Source: Sporosarcina sp. P33 (lineage in GTDB: Bacteria > Bacillota > Bacilli > Bacillales_A > Planococcaceae). From it: a stretch of DNA of 64,000 nucleotides. The stretch lies in assembly GCF_002077155.1 (NCBI RefSeq), contig NZ_CP015027.1:124001-188000 (forward strand), in the 5' to 3' direction. Under the pieces are notes generated by a model. That model was not told the DNA's origin. It ran no database searches and worked only from the letters and a program-made list of their open reading frames with translations. The translations under genes were made by a program, and so were the position numbers. Position 1 is the first letter of the stretch. Each line of letters starts with the position of its first letter. Shown piece after piece: positions 15,486-29,616 of the stretch.

Positions 15486-18200
15486 ATGGCAAAAAGCAAT
15501 TTGCATAATAGCCGTCAGTCTTTCAAAGTAAACGACAAGACGTATAACTACTACCGTTTGAAAGCTTTAGAAGAAGCAGGCATCACAAAAGTCTCAAAAC
15601 TTCCTTATTCAGTGAGAGTGTTACTAGAATCAGTACTTCGTCAGCATGACGGATACGTGATTAAAGACGATCACGTTGAAGATTTAGCGAAATGGGGCAC
15701 TGTGCAAAACGCAGATGCTGAAGTTCCATTCAAACCATCACGCGTAATCCTTCAGGACTTCACAGGAGTTCCTGTAGTAGTGGACTTGGCTTCATTGCGT
15801 TCTGCAATGAACGAACTGGGCGGAGATCCAAACGAGATCAACCCTGAAATCCCAGTGGATCTTGTAATTGACCACTCCGTACAGGTAGACAGCTATGGTA
15901 CACAGCAAGCTCTGCAAAAGAACATGGAACTTGAATTCGAACGTAATGCTGAGCGTTACCAGTTCTTGAGCTGGGCACAAAAAGCATACGATAACTACCG
16001 TGCAGTACCGCCTGCAACTGGTATCGTTCACCAAGTAAACCTTGAATATCTGGCTAACGTTGTTCATGCGGTTGAAAACGAGGACGGAACATTCGAAACA
16101 TACCCGGATACATTAGTAGGAACTGACTCCCACACAACAATGATCAACGGGATCGGTGTACTTGGATGGGGCGTTGGCGGTATTGAAGCTGAAGCTGGCA
16201 TGCTTGGACAGCCTTCATACTTCCCAATTCCAGAAGTTATCGGTGTAAAACTAGTTGGAGATCTTCCGGACGGAACAACTGCAACTGACTTAGCGCTTAA
16301 AGTAACTCAAACTCTTCGTGCACAAGGCGTTGTAGGTAAATTCGTTGAGTTCTTCGGCCCTGGTGTTTCTAAATTACCGCTTGCTGACCGTGCAACAATC
16401 GCAAACATGGCTCCTGAATACGGTGCTACTTGCGGATTCTTCCCGGTTGACGAAGAATCACTTAACTATATGCGTTTAACAGGCCGCGACGAAGAGCATA
16501 TTGCGGTAGTTAAGCAATACTTGATCGAAAACGACATGTTCTTCACTCCTGAAAAGGAAGAGCCGACGTTCACTAAAGTTGTAGAAATCAACCTTGGCGA
16601 TATCGCTGCAAATCTATCAGGCCCTAAACGTCCGCAAGACTTGATTCCATTGACTGAAATGCAACAGTCTTTCAAAGACGCAGTTGTAGCTCCAGAAGGA
16701 ACACAAGGCTTTGGTCTGACACCAAAAGAGCTTGAGAAAAAAGGTACGATCAAGTTCGAAGACGGACGTAAAGTAGAATTGAAGACTGGTGACGTTGCAA
16801 TCGCAGCTATCACTTCTTGTACAAACACATCTAACCCATACGTAATGTTGGCGGCTGGATTGGTTGCGAAGAAGGCTGTTGAAAAAGGACTGACACCTCC
16901 GCCATACGTTAAAACTTCATTGGCGCCAGGTTCAAAAGTTGTAACTGGCTACTTGAATGATTCTGGTCTGTCTGATTATATGGATAAAATCGGATTCAAC
17001 ACAGTAGGTTACGGATGTACTACATGTATCGGTAACTCCGGTCCATTACTTCCAGAAATCGAAAAAACAATTGGTGACGAAGACCTTCTAGTAACATCTG
17101 TCCTTTCAGGTAACCGTAACTTTGAAGGCCGCGTACACCCATTCGTGAAAGCGAACTACTTGGCTTCACCTCCATTGGTTGTAGCATATGCACTGGCTGG
17201 AACAGTGAACATTGACTTTGCTAAAGATCCAATCGGACAGGACCAAGACGGTAACGATGTATTCTTCAAAGACATCTGGCCTTCTACTCAAGAAGTAAAT
17301 GATGTATTGAATGCAACAGTTACACCTGAATTGTTCCGCAAAGAATATGCTCGTGTATTCACAGAAAACGAAGCATGGAACGCAATTGAAACAACAGATG
17401 ATTCTCTGTACAATTTCGATGAGAGTTCAACATATATCCAAAACCCGCCATTCTTCGAAAATCTTTCGAAAGAACCGGCTGATATTGAGCCGCTTGAAGG
17501 CCTGCGTGTAATCGGTAAGTTCGGTGATTCTATCACAACTGACCACATTTCACCTGCCGGAGCTATCGGTTTGAACACACCTGCAGGAATCTACCTGCGT
17601 GAAAACGGCGTAGAGCCGCGTAACTTTAACTCTTACGGATCACGTCGCGGTAACCACGAAGTGATGATGCGCGGAACGTTCGCGAATATCCGTATTCGTA
17701 ACCAGATCGCAGAAGGCACTGAAGGTGGATTCACTACGTACTGGCCAACTAAAGAAGTTATGCCGATCTATGATGCAGCTATGAAGTATCAGCAAGACGG
17801 AACTGGCTTAGTAGTACTTGGCGGTAAAGACTACGGAATGGGATCTTCACGTGACTGGGCGGCAAAAGGTACAAACTTGCTTGGCATCAAAACAGTTATC
17901 GTAGAAAGCTTCGAGCGTATTCACCGTTCTAACCTAGTGATGATGGGTGTACTTCCACTTCAGTTCATCAATGGTGAAAACGTTGAGTCTCTAGGCTTAA
18001 CTGGTGAAGAAGAAATCTGTGTGAATATCGCAGAAGGCGTAAAACCGCGTTCAATCCTTAAAGTTACAGCGAAAGCTCCAGACGGCAAGGAAACAGAATT
18101 TGAAGTATTGGCTCGTTTCGACTCTGAAGTTGAAGTGGACTACTACCGTCACGGCGGAATCCTTCAAATGGTTCTACGTAATAAATTAGCAGCAAAATAA
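15486..18200 (+). CDS. acnA: Aconitate hydratase
   Basis: A 904-residue aconitase of the AcnA/CitB/IRP1 type, which isomerises citrate and isocitrate in the TCA cycle and can bind RNA when its cluster is lost. The [4Fe-4S] ligands are in TSCTNTSNP and [12 protein letters not shown]. The swivel domain carries [15 protein letters not shown]. The start is ATG at 15486 after AGGGAGG; the longer frame has no ribosome site. Codon use is rich in preferred codons, suggesting strong expression. It stands alone between a long regulated upstream gap and a terminator. Confidence 0.97.
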   Translation: MAKSNLHNSRQSFKVNDKTYNYYRLKALEEAGITKVSKLPYSVRVLLESVLRQHDGYVIKDDHVEDLAKWGTVQNADAEVPFKPSRVILQDFTGVPVVVDLASLRSAMNELGGDPNEINPEIPVDLVIDHSVQVDSYGTQQALQKNMELEFERNAERYQFLSWAQKAYDNYRAVPPATGIVHQVNLEYLANVVHAVENEDGTFETYPDTLVGTDSHTTMINGIGVLGWGVGGIEAEAGMLGQPSYFPIPEVIGVKLVGDLPDGTTATDLALKVTQTLRAQGVVGKFVEFFGPGVSKLPLADRATIANMAPEYGATCGFFPVDEESLNYMRLTGRDEEHIAVVKQYLIENDMFFTPEKEEPTFTKVVEINLGDIAANLSGPKRPQDLIPLTEMQQSFKDAVVAPEGTQGFGLTPKELEKKGTIKFEDGRKVELKTGDVAIAAITSCTNTSNPYVMLAAGLVAKKAVEKGLTPPPYVKTSLAPGSKVVTGYLNDSGLSDYMDKIGFNTVGYGCTTCIGNSGPLLPEIEKTIGDEDLLVTSVLSGNRNFEGRVHPFVKANYLASPPLVVAYALAGTVNIDFAKDPIGQDQDGNDVFFKDIWPSTQEVNDVLNATVTPELFRKEYARVFTENEAWNAIETTDDSLYNFDESSTYIQNPPFFENLSKEPADIEPLEGLRVIGKFGDSITTDHISPAGAIGLNTPAGIYLRENGVEPRNFNSYGSRRGNHEVMMRGTFANIRIRNQIAEGTEGGFTTYWPTKEVMPIYDAAMKYQQDGTGLVVLGGKDYGMGSSRDWAAKGTNLLGIKTVIVESFERIHRSNLVMMGVLPLQFINGENVESLGLTGEEEICVNIAEGVKPRSILKVTAKAPDGKETEFEVLARFDSEVEVDYYRHGGILQMVLRNKLAAK

Positions 18201-18213
18201 TTATACGCTGATC

Positions 18214-18246
18214 AGAATGTCCGGCTTAGCCGGGCATTCTTTTTTG
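18214..18246 (+). terminator. Intrinsic terminator of acnA
   Basis: A 12-base stem with one G-U pair (18214-18225 with 18229-18240), a 3-base loop and a TTTTT run. Confidence 0.92.
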
Positions 18247-18269
18247 ATGGCGAGCAAAGGCGGTGCGGC

Positions 18270-18419
18270 ACTCGATCATATGTCCATCGCAAGCGCTCAT
18301 CGTTCACGGCAAACCTCTCTATAGCGACAGACAAGCGCTCTATGAAGACGCGCAGCTGCTCTATCACAGTCTGCAAGCGATCATACATGCTTCATAGCCG
18401 CTCATTGCCCTCCGGCGCC
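18270..18419 (+). repeat. Array 1 of a 21-base degenerate repeat (seven units)
   Basis: A core CG(C/A)TC(A/T)T or close variant recurs with core starts at 18273, 18294, 18315, 18336, 18357, 18378 and 18399, exactly 21 bases apart; the other 14 bases of each unit vary. Cores read CGATCAT, CGCTCAT, CTCTCTA, CGCTCTA, TGCTCTA, CGATCAT, CGCTCAT. The array fills most of the gap between acnA and yneP. Two more arrays with the same core and count lie at 54.4 and 61.8 kb. No start codon or ribosome site supports translation. Confidence 0.85.
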
Positions 18420-18519
18420 TCCTAGAGTTTGACCTGAAACAAATAAAACTCTTTTCATGAAATGTGTATTTCAAGCAATCCATTTTCCAGTTCGCTATAC
18501 TAGTTCATGAGGTGATCAC

Positions 18520-18945
18520 ATGTTTTCCAGTGAAAAAGAAATTGAGGTCCGTTATGCAGAAACGGATCAGATGGGCGTTGTTTATCACGCCAACTACTTA
18601 ATTTGGATGGAAATCGGACGTACAACGCTTATTAAAGACCTGGGGTACGAATATGCGCAGCTTGAACGCGACGGCTACCTATCGCCTGTAACGGAGCTGT
18701 CTGTGAAATATAAGACGTCGATTACATATGGTGAGACGATTACCGTGAAGACATGGGTAGAATCCCATGGCAAGCTTCGTACAGTCTATGGCTATGAAAT
18801 TTTGCATGCGGACGGAAGTATTGCAGCAACGGCTGTTTCAGAGCATGTGCTCGTGAAGAAAGACAGTTTCCGGCCCGTTTCATTGCGTAAAATTCATCCG
18901 GAGTGGGACGCTGCTTATTTGGAAATTCAGCGGGGGAACAGCTGA
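18520..18945 (+). CDS. yneP: Acyl-CoA thioesterase YneP
   Basis: A 141-residue hot-dog fold thioesterase of the 4-hydroxybenzoyl-CoA type. The catalytic Asp16 sits in RYAETDQMGVVYHANY. It hydrolyses acyl-CoA in the cytoplasm; the substrate is not known. The start is ATG at 18520 with GAGGTGA upstream. It overlaps yneQ by one base (TGATG), so the two are translated together, as in B. subtilis. Confidence 0.9.
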   Translation: MFSSEKEIEVRYAETDQMGVVYHANYLIWMEIGRTTLIKDLGYEYAQLERDGYLSPVTELSVKYKTSITYGETITVKTWVESHGKLRTVYGYEILHADGSIAATAVSEHVLVKKDSFRPVSLRKIHPEWDAAYLEIQRGNS

Positions 18946-19262
18946 TGGCATTTGGAATCAACCGGCGGCAATTGCGGGAGTGGAAGAGTGCGGTGAAACG
19001 CGGGGAGATTGCTTTTTTGACTCATTACTGGCTTGATGACCGATTTCCGGATATTAATACAGTGACGAAAGTCGGATGCAGCGATATCGGGACACTCGCG
19101 GAGTGGGGCAGACAATATGGGTTAAAGCCGGAATGGATTCATGCGCGCGAAGAATATCCGCATTTTGACCTGATGGGGAAACGTCAAGTAGATATTTTGA
19201 AGCAGGAGGAGCAATTACACCAATTAACACGATTAAAAAATGGTAAGCATAACTCCCTATAG
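18945..19262 (+). CDS. yneQ: Conserved protein YneQ
   Basis: A 105-residue soluble protein with the YneQ N-terminus (FGINRRQLREWK-x-V-x-RGE) and THYWLDDRFP. Function unknown. The start is the ATG at 18945 overlapping the yneP stop codon, with GGGGGA upstream; a longer in-frame start lies inside yneP. The yneP-yneQ order is conserved in Bacillales. Confidence 0.82.
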   Translation: MAFGINRRQLREWKSAVKRGEIAFLTHYWLDDRFPDINTVTKVGCSDIGTLAEWGRQYGLKPEWIHAREEYPHFDLMGKRQVDILKQEEQLHQLTRLKNGKHNSL

Positions 19263-19280
19263 GAGCTGTGCTTACCATTT
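19238..19280. terminator. Bidirectional terminator between yneQ and yneR
   Basis: A long stem (TGGTAAGCATAACTCC near 19241-19255 with GGAGCTGTGCTTACCA near 19262-19277), A-rich on the left and T-rich on the right. It includes the yneQ stop codon and lies just before the yneR stop codon. Confidence 0.85.
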
Positions 19281-19289
19281 CATTTGCGA

Positions 19290-19583
19290 TTACGAAACGC
19301 GGTAGTGGAAAGATAACTCTTCGCTTGCCGGATCCGTATCGACATGCAGGTCATGTCCATCAAAAAACCAAAGATCCCGCTCTTCCACATAATAATGAAC
19401 ATCGTTGATGACCTTTTCGGCAACCGGTTCGTCAGGGGTTTCTTTCGTAATTCCGATGGAAAATCCTTCATGCAGAGGACTCGAACCGCCGTAACGCGCG
19501 AAAAACTTTACATAATCGCCTGCAGCAGCTTCCATTTCGTTCTCAAACCATTGAACTGCTTGTTCGGAAATATGAATATTCAT
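19290..19583 (-). CDS. yneR: HesB-like protein YneR
   Basis: A 97-residue HesB/IscA-like fold protein (MNIHISEQAVQWFENEM, then KFFARYGG). It lacks all three cysteines that bind clusters in true IscA proteins, as YneR proteins do, so it is not an ordinary Fe-S carrier. The start is ATG at 19583 with GGAAAGGATG upstream. Its promoter region lies between it and plsY on the same strand. Confidence 0.85.
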   Translation of the reverse strand: MNIHISEQAVQWFENEMEAAAGDYVKFFARYGGSSPLHEGFSIGITKETPDEPVAEKVINDVHYYVEERDLWFFDGHDLHVDTDPASEELSFHYRVS

Positions 19584-19612
19584 GCAGCATACATCCTTTC
19601 CAGTAGTGACAC

Positions 19613-20215
19613 CTATAACCACTTCACTTTTGGTTCGGTTCCGTTTTTAATACGGGCAATATTGGCGCGATGACGATAGAAAATAAAGAAGCCCATCAGA
19701 GAAACCACTAAGAATAAATACAGATCTCCGCCCATCAGGTAGAAAATAAAGCAGTAGGCGGGCCCGAGAACTGAGACGATGATGGACGTCAACGATACCA
19801 TCTTTGTCAGCTTCAGCGCAATTAAAAACGTAATGATGACAAGTAAGAAAATAGGCCAGTTATAGCCCAGTAAGACACCGCCTGAAGTTGCGACAGCTTT
19901 TCCGCCGCGCAGACCCGCGAAAACAGGGAAGATATGCCCGAGCACCGCTACAATGCCGAGTGCCAGCGGATGAATCGTAGTCTCCTGAAAGTACGGCAAC
20001 AGCGGTAACAGAACAGCTGCCGTTCCTTTAAAGATATCGAGCAGTGTGACGACAATGCCCGCTTTCTTTCCGAGTACCCTGAACGTATTAGTGGCACCCA
20101 TATTTCCGCTGCCGTGCTGTCTGACATCGGTCTTATAAAATAGCTTGCCGATCCATAGTGCGGAAGGGATCGAACCGAGCAAATAGGCTGTCAGAATGAT
20201 AATGTAATTTTCCAT
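19613..20215 (-). CDS. plsY: Acyl-phosphate:glycerol-3-phosphate acyltransferase PlsY
   Basis: A 200-residue membrane enzyme with about five helices. The signature loops are QHGSGNMGATNTFR (near residue 34), LRGGKAVATSGG and YRHRANI. PlsY makes lysophosphatidate from acyl-phosphate and glycerol 3-phosphate, the first step of membrane phospholipid synthesis. It has an AAAGGGG ribosome site and is divergent from parE, as in B. subtilis. Confidence 0.95.
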   Translation of the reverse strand: MENYIIILTAYLLGSIPSALWIGKLFYKTDVRQHGSGNMGATNTFRVLGKKAGIVVTLLDIFKGTAAVLLPLLPYFQETTIHPLALGIVAVLGHIFPVFAGLRGGKAVATSGGVLLGYNWPIFLLVIITFLIALKLTKMVSLTSIIVSVLGPAYCFIFYLMGGDLYLFLVVSLMGFFIFYRHRANIARIKNGTEPKVKWL

Positions 20216-20397
20216 AGCGAACCCCTTTGTGCAAGATTGACTGTTTGTTTATAAGTGTAGCAGATGCATAAGGGACGGACAATAATAGAATTTCAGCGAA
20301 TGCGAAAGAGCAGGCGCGAAACCGTTATTCGGATAAATCGTTCCTAACGATGTCACCGTTTCCGCATTGCAATCCTTACATTTCTTCTATACAATAG

Positions 20398-24884
<4,487 letters not shown>

Positions 24885-24895
24885 GCTGATCCATG

Positions 24896-24948
24896 CGGGC
24901 TGCCCGGCAAGTGGTTATATGACGACTTGCTGTGGCGGCTCTTTTTTT
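24896..24948 (+). terminator. Intrinsic terminator of parEC
   Basis: An imperfect long hairpin (GGGCTGCC-GGCAAGT on the left, ACTTGC-GGCGGCTC on the right) ending in a seven-T run. Confidence 0.82.
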
Positions 24949-25360
24949 ATGTTTCGGATGTTGTGCAGAAAACAGGACGGGAAATCTCATTTGCACAGGA
25001 ACGTGCCGCCTTCCCGATGCGTGCATCTGTACCGCTGCTCCTTTTGTGTACTCCAGTGACGCACATATTCAGTGTTAGCTCTATATAAGAACAATAGCCT
25101 GTGTAATCCGTTAAAAGAGCGGTGATCTGTCTCCAATGTCGCGGTCATCCCCCGCGAAAGTCGGGTTTGTTTATACCGTTCAGAATATATTGAAAACAAA
25201 AAACCTTGTATTGCCAGCGCTTCAGCAAGGCCAATCATTATTTTTCCAGCACTAATAACATTAATTACTTAATCCTTAAAAAATAAAAATAAAAAATAAA
25301 ACCGTTTGCTATGATTCTATACAAGTTAGACAAAATACAAGCGTCAGAGGTGAAGTGATG
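24949..25360. other. Gap between parC and the catabolic operon
   Basis: About 410 bases with no gene I can defend. An 83-codon frame on the - strand (24987-25238) has no good ribosome site and no recognisable family. The right end is A-rich and holds a TATGAT (near 25309) and other possible -10 boxes for the catabolic operon, but no matching -35 box is clear. I see no catabolite-repression (cre) consensus. Confidence 0.5.
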
Positions 25361-27511
25361 ATGAAACTGATGAATGAAAAAACTAGATCGAATGCAGAAT
25401 TGGATCCATTATTCCATCCACGCACGATTGCCGTACTCGGAACTTCGGAAAATACAAATAAAATAGGGTACTTGCAGCTCAAGGCGCTGCTTGACGGCGG
25501 ATTTACAGGGGATATTTTCCCGATTCATCGCAGTGCCAAGGAAATCGCAGGCTTGACGTGTTATCCAAGTGTTAAGAATGTGCCGGATCAAGTAGATCTT
25601 GCCATCCTTTGTGTCGGAATTGATCAAGTGGAGACATGTTTAATTGAATGCGGTGAAAGCGGTGTCAAAGCAGCCATCGTCTTCGCGGCGGGATACTCTG
25701 AAATCGGAGAAGCAGGCATAGCTGCACAGGACCGCCTGAAAGAACTGGCTGACACGTACAATATCCGGATTATCGGTCCGAACTGTGTCGGTTTGCTTAA
25801 CACAACAAACGGCTTAATGGGCACATTCTCACCGGGCTTGACGAATATGCCGCTAAATAAAAAACGGGAAGCAGGCTTCGTAACACAAAGTGGAGCATTT
25901 GGTGTACTGACATATATCGCGGCTGCCCAGCAAGGACTGACATTCAACTATTTCGTCAGCGTTGGCAATGAAGTCGATGTGGCTTTTTCCGACGTGATCG
26001 AGTATATGCTGCATGATCCGTACACGAAAATTGCGAGCGGATATCTGGAAGGAGAGAAAAATCCGGAGAAGCTGCGGAAGCTTGCGAAGTTTGCCCTTGA
26101 AATCAACAAACCGATCGTCATCATGAAATCCGGACGGAGCAGCGCAGGAAGCCGTGCCGCGGCATCACACACAGGTTCATTAGCGGGAGCCGATCAAGTG
26201 TATGACGGATTCTTCAAACAAACTGGCATTGTCCGCGCTGATGATTACAATGACATCATTTCTTTCTCAAAACTGTTCATGTCGAATAAAATGCCGGCGG
26301 GAAGAAATACCGTAATTGTTACAAGCTCCGGCGGAAGAGGGATCAATGAAGCCGACCGCTGTGAATCATACGGCCTGACTATCCATCCCCTGAGCGACAA
26401 AATAAAACAGGCAATTGAAAAAAATATTCCTGGTTATGCAAGCGCTTCCAACCCGATTGATCTGACAGCCGCAGCATCCATCACCCACCCGCAGCTGTTT
26501 GTGGAGCCGTTAAAAGTACTGGTCAATGATCCGGAGACAGATATTATCATTTTTTCTGAATTCCCTATGCACTGGGATGAAAACACACCCGAACTGCAGG
26601 AATTTGTTGCGCTTTGCGAGAACTCCGATAAGTTCATTCTCGTGACTACGTTCCCGCTTGAAGGCATGTCCGTTCCAAAAGGAGTCCAGTATCTGGAAGA
26701 CCATGGCATTCCGTTTGTAAGAGGTGATATGGATCCTATCCGCTCGCTGGCAAAGCTGGCAGAGTACAGAGAAGCGTACGATAAAGCTAGAGAACGTAAA
26801 ACGCAGGCCGAACCGGAGAAAGTCAATAAAACGAACATCCGCCATTTATTCCCGGAAAATCAGACATTAAGTGAATCACAGTCTGCCGCGATTTTGAATG
26901 AATATGGAATCCCTACTGCAAGACGCGCACTCGCACAGTCTTCAGCAGAAGCAGTGGCGTGTGCGGAGAGCATTGGATATCCTGTCGTGCTGAAAATCGA
27001 TTCGCCTGATATTCCCCATAAGACCGAAGTAGACGGCATCCGATTAAACGTAAAAAATGCGGAAGAAGTCAGAAAGGCGTATGAGGAGATCTGTCATAAT
27101 GCGGCCGCGAACTGTCCGGCAGCCGAAATTCACGGTGTGGCTGTGCAGGAAATGCTGCCAGAAGGCGTAGAGGTCATTGTAGGCGTCACGAATGATCCGA
27201 CATTCGGCCCGGTTATCATGTTTGGTCTCGGCGGTGTATTCGTGGAAGTGTTTAAGGATGTATCGTTCCGTGTTGCGCCGATCACCAGAGAAGATGCAAT
27301 CGATAAGATGAAAAGTCTGAAAGGCTATGAGTTATTAAAAGGTGTACGAAATAAAAAGCCGGTCGACCAAGAAGCGATTATCGATGTGCTGCTGAAAGTA
27401 TCTGAATTGATTCAAGATTACTCTAATGAAATCAAAGAAATTGACATCAATCCGTTAATTGTCTACGAGAAAGGCATTATAGCGGCAGATGCACTAATTA
27501 TTACAAAGTAA
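25361..27511 (+). CDS. ADP-forming acyl/acetate-CoA ligase family protein (fused alpha-beta)
   Basis: A protein of about 716 residues with a CoA-binding Rossmann domain (residues 15-115, IAVLGTSENTNKIGYLQLK), a succinyl-CoA-ligase-like domain with the phosphorylated-His loop (AASHTGSLAGADQV, about 265-280), and a C-terminal ATP-grasp domain (about 500-715). Such enzymes interconvert acid plus CoA plus ATP with acyl-CoA plus ADP and phosphate. As the first gene of the operon it may activate the substrate acid, or recover ATP from a product acyl-CoA. GTG 25355, ATG 25358 and ATG 25361 are adjacent candidates; ATG 25361 has the best distance to AGAGGTGA. Confidence 0.85.
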   Translation: MKLMNEKTRSNAELDPLFHPRTIAVLGTSENTNKIGYLQLKALLDGGFTGDIFPIHRSAKEIAGLTCYPSVKNVPDQVDLAILCVGIDQVETCLIECGESGVKAAIVFAAGYSEIGEAGIAAQDRLKELADTYNIRIIGPNCVGLLNTTNGLMGTFSPGLTNMPLNKKREAGFVTQSGAFGVLTYIAAAQQGLTFNYFVSVGNEVDVAFSDVIEYMLHDPYTKIASGYLEGEKNPEKLRKLAKFALEINKPIVIMKSGRSSAGSRAAASHTGSLAGADQVYDGFFKQTGIVRADDYNDIISFSKLFMSNKMPAGRNTVIVTSSGGRGINEADRCESYGLTIHPLSDKIKQAIEKNIPGYASASNPIDLTAAASITHPQLFVEPLKVLVNDPETDIIIFSEFPMHWDENTPELQEFVALCENSDKFILVTTFPLEGMSVPKGVQYLEDHGIPFVRGDMDPIRSLAKLAEYREAYDKARERKTQAEPEKVNKTNIRHLFPENQTLSESQSAAILNEYGIPTARRALAQSSAEAVACAESIGYPVVLKIDSPDIPHKTEVDGIRLNVKNAEEVRKAYEEICHNAAANCPAAEIHGVAVQEMLPEGVEVIVGVTNDPTFGPVIMFGLGGVFVEVFKDVSFRVAPITREDAIDKMKSLKGYELLKGVRNKKPVDQEAIIDVLLKVSELIQDYSNEIKEIDINPLIVYEKGIIAADALIITK

Positions 27512-27530
27512 TGCGTGGGGAGGATAAAAA

Positions 27531-27974
27531 ATGGACTTGGATCACAGCGTCATTGGTTTAACGAGCGATGAGTATGTGTTTGAAGTAGAAGGCCGGCATG
27601 TCGGTCAATTCGTAGCTGCAATCGGAGACGATAATCCGCTCTATACGGACGAAAATTACGCAAAGCAATCAGCGTACGAAGGACTGATCGTGCCGCCGAC
27701 ATTTCCGATTGCGATAAATGACGGAAAGACGGAAATGCCGCTTCATCTCGACCAGCGCAGAATGCTGCACGGCGAGCAGGAATTTCTTTACTACAAGCCG
27801 ATCCGCATTGGCGACCGGCTGCGTTGCCAGATCAAAGTAAGCGATCTGTATGACAAAGAAGGTAAAAGCGGGAAAATGCAGTTTTTAAAACTTGATACGG
27901 AAATGAAAGACGAAACAGGCGATCTGGTTTGTATCAGCCGGATGAATATCGTCTATCGCTCACCGGCGAACTGA
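27531..27974 (+). CDS. MaoC-like hydratase subunit, degenerate active site
   Basis: A 147-residue hot-dog protein of the FAS1-like/MaoC N-terminal type. The motif that normally reads GD-x-NP-x-H appears as IGDDNPLYTDE, so the catalytic His is replaced by Tyr. It is followed 15 bases later by a MaoC protein with an intact motif. The pair therefore probably forms a heteromer in which this subunit is structural or binds the acyl chain, as the N-terminal domain of ChsH2 does beside ChsH1 in mycobacterial steroid breakdown. That parallel is an inference. Confidence 0.82.
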   Translation: MDLDHSVIGLTSDEYVFEVEGRHVGQFVAAIGDDNPLYTDENYAKQSAYEGLIVPPTFPIAINDGKTEMPLHLDQRRMLHGEQEFLYYKPIRIGDRLRCQIKVSDLYDKEGKSGKMQFLKLDTEMKDETGDLVCISRMNIVYRSPAN

Positions 27975-27989
27975 CAGGAGGGACATCAT

Positions 27990-28415
27990 ATGATCAAAGA
28001 TTGGGTGTTGGAAGAGCTGACTGTAGACCAGAAACTTGAACCGATGGTGAAACCGCCGATTACGAAAGTGCAGCTTGCACAGTATGCAGGGGCTTCCGGA
28101 GATTTTAATCCGCTGCACCTGGACGATGAATTCGCGAAGAAAATAGGCATGGATGGTGTCATTGCACACGGCATGCTGATCATGGGCTTCCTTGGCGAAT
28201 ACGTCATGAAGATTGCAGGCAAAGAAGCAAAAGTCTCAGCGATCAAGATGCGTTTTGGCAAAATGACTGTACCGGGCGACGAAATCCGCTGTACGGGTAC
28301 AGTGGAACGCATATATGAAGAAGACGGCAAGCGGTGCATCGCTCTGGACCTGACAGCCGAGAAGATATCTGGGGGAGCAGTCGGTTCGGGGAGTGCCATT
28401 TTACAACTTACGTAA
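27990..28415 (+). CDS. MaoC-like enoyl-CoA hydratase subunit, intact active site
   Basis: A 141-residue hot-dog hydratase. The R-hydratase motif is complete: YAGASGDFNPLHLDDEFA (Asp and His present), followed by GVIAHGML. It should add water to an enoyl-CoA to give a 3-hydroxyacyl-CoA. It has a CAGGAGG site and sits directly after its degenerate partner. Operon context makes it the counterpart of ChsH1 of the steroid side-chain pathway. Confidence 0.87.
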   Translation: MIKDWVLEELTVDQKLEPMVKPPITKVQLAQYAGASGDFNPLHLDDEFAKKIGMDGVIAHGMLIMGFLGEYVMKIAGKEAKVSAIKMRFGKMTVPGDEIRCTGTVERIYEEDGKRCIALDLTAEKISGGAVGSGSAILQLT

Positions 28416-28445
28416 AAGCAATTGGGAAATAGGAGGAATTTATTT

Positions 28446-29606
28446 ATGGGAACTATAAAAGACCGCTATGCCATTGTCGGCGTAGGAGAAAGTGAACGCT
28501 CAAGAAAATCGGGAACAACACCTCTTCACTTAGCGCTCGATGCGGCAAATGCAGCGATTAAAGATGCAGGTTTGAAAGCAACAGACATCGACGGATTCAT
28601 GAACTATAACGAAGGAGACTCCTGTACGTCCCACCAATTGGCGACGTATCTCGGTGTGCGGCCAAAATACGTCAAAGATATCCAGGGCGGCGGAGCAAGC
28701 ACTGAGATGCTGATTGCAGATGCGGCGGCACTCATTGAGGCGGGCCAGCTGAATACAGTGTTGATCTACCGTTCATTAAACGGCAGTTCCGGCACGCGTG
28801 TAGGACGCGGCTATGATCCCGATATGCTTCAAGGTGCTCTTGCAGGCGGAAGTTTCGTGATTCCTTATGGATCGGCGAGCCCGTCCCAGTGGTTTGGAAT
28901 GTATGCCATGCGTCATATGCATGAAACGGGTACAACAAAAGAACATCTCGGACACGTGTGCTTGAGTTTTTATGAGCATGCACAGCGCAATCCGAAAGCG
29001 TTTCTTCACGGCAAGCCGCTGACGATGGAAAACTATCTGGCAACACCGGATATCAGTTCGCCTTTTAACATTCATGATTCCTGCCTGGAGCTGGATGAAG
29101 GAAATGCGCTGATCGTAACCTCTGCGGAGAACGCGAAAAACTGTACGTCAAGACCCGTCTATATTATGGGCATGTCGGCAAGACAATGTCATCCGCACGC
29201 GCATTATTGGAACGATATTGATCAGGTAGCTTCCGATTACGTGGCGAAAGAGCTGTATGAAAATGCAGGTGTGACTCCGGAAGATATCGACGTTGCCGCC
29301 ATCTATGACTGTTTCAGCTGGGTAGTGCTGCGCCAGCTGGAAGCGTACGGCTTTGCGAAACGCGGGGAAGCTGGAGAATTTGTTGCACAAGGAAATTTAA
29401 AGATGGGCGGCAAATTGCCAACCAATACAGCAGGCGGCATGCTGTCTGAAGGCTATACGCACGGAATGAATAATGCCATCGAAATCGTCAGACAGCTGCG
29501 CCATGACTATGAAGGAACTGATCGCCAAGTAGAACACTGCAAGATCGGCATTTGTACCGGCTGGGCCGGTCCGGATATTGCAGGCGCGATGATTTTACGA
29601 AACTAG
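28446..29606 (+). CDS. Thiolase-superfamily protein without the catalytic Cys (Ltp2-like aldolase candidate)
   Basis: A 386-residue thiolase-fold protein of the SCP2/lipid-transfer type. Where thiolases carry the nucleophilic Cys in C-A-S-G, this protein reads IQGGGASTEM (Gly83 at the Cys position). The usual GHP-x-GATG block near the C-terminus is replaced by AGGMLSEGYTHGMNN. It cannot work as an ordinary thiolase. Followed after 10 bases by a DUF35 protein, it resembles Ltp2, the retro-aldolase of steroid side-chain cleavage. The start is ATG at 28446 after AGGAGGAA; an upstream frame extension has no such site. Confidence 0.85.
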   Translation: MGTIKDRYAIVGVGESERSRKSGTTPLHLALDAANAAIKDAGLKATDIDGFMNYNEGDSCTSHQLATYLGVRPKYVKDIQGGGASTEMLIADAAALIEAGQLNTVLIYRSLNGSSGTRVGRGYDPDMLQGALAGGSFVIPYGSASPSQWFGMYAMRHMHETGTTKEHLGHVCLSFYEHAQRNPKAFLHGKPLTMENYLATPDISSPFNIHDSCLELDEGNALIVTSAENAKNCTSRPVYIMGMSARQCHPHAHYWNDIDQVASDYVAKELYENAGVTPEDIDVAAIYDCFSWVVLRQLEAYGFAKRGEAGEFVAQGNLKMGGKLPTNTAGGMLSEGYTHGMNNAIEIVRQLRHDYEGTDRQVEHCKIGICTGWAGPDIAGAMILRN

Positions 29607-29616
29607 GAGGAATAGT

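Noticed and set aside
18270..18419. CRISPR array as explanation of the 21-base repeats
   Set aside because: The conserved part is only about 7 bases, the period is 21 and no cas genes are present; the pattern does not fit repeat-spacer structure.
18246..18425. Open heptad-repeat frame through array 1 (each unit starting Arg-Ser)
   Set aside because: No start codon or ribosome site, and array 3 has stops in the same frame, so the repeat is not coding.
24987..25238. 83-codon frame on the - strand after parC
   Set aside because: No good ribosome site, no recognisable family, unusual amino-acid mix; probably a chance frame.
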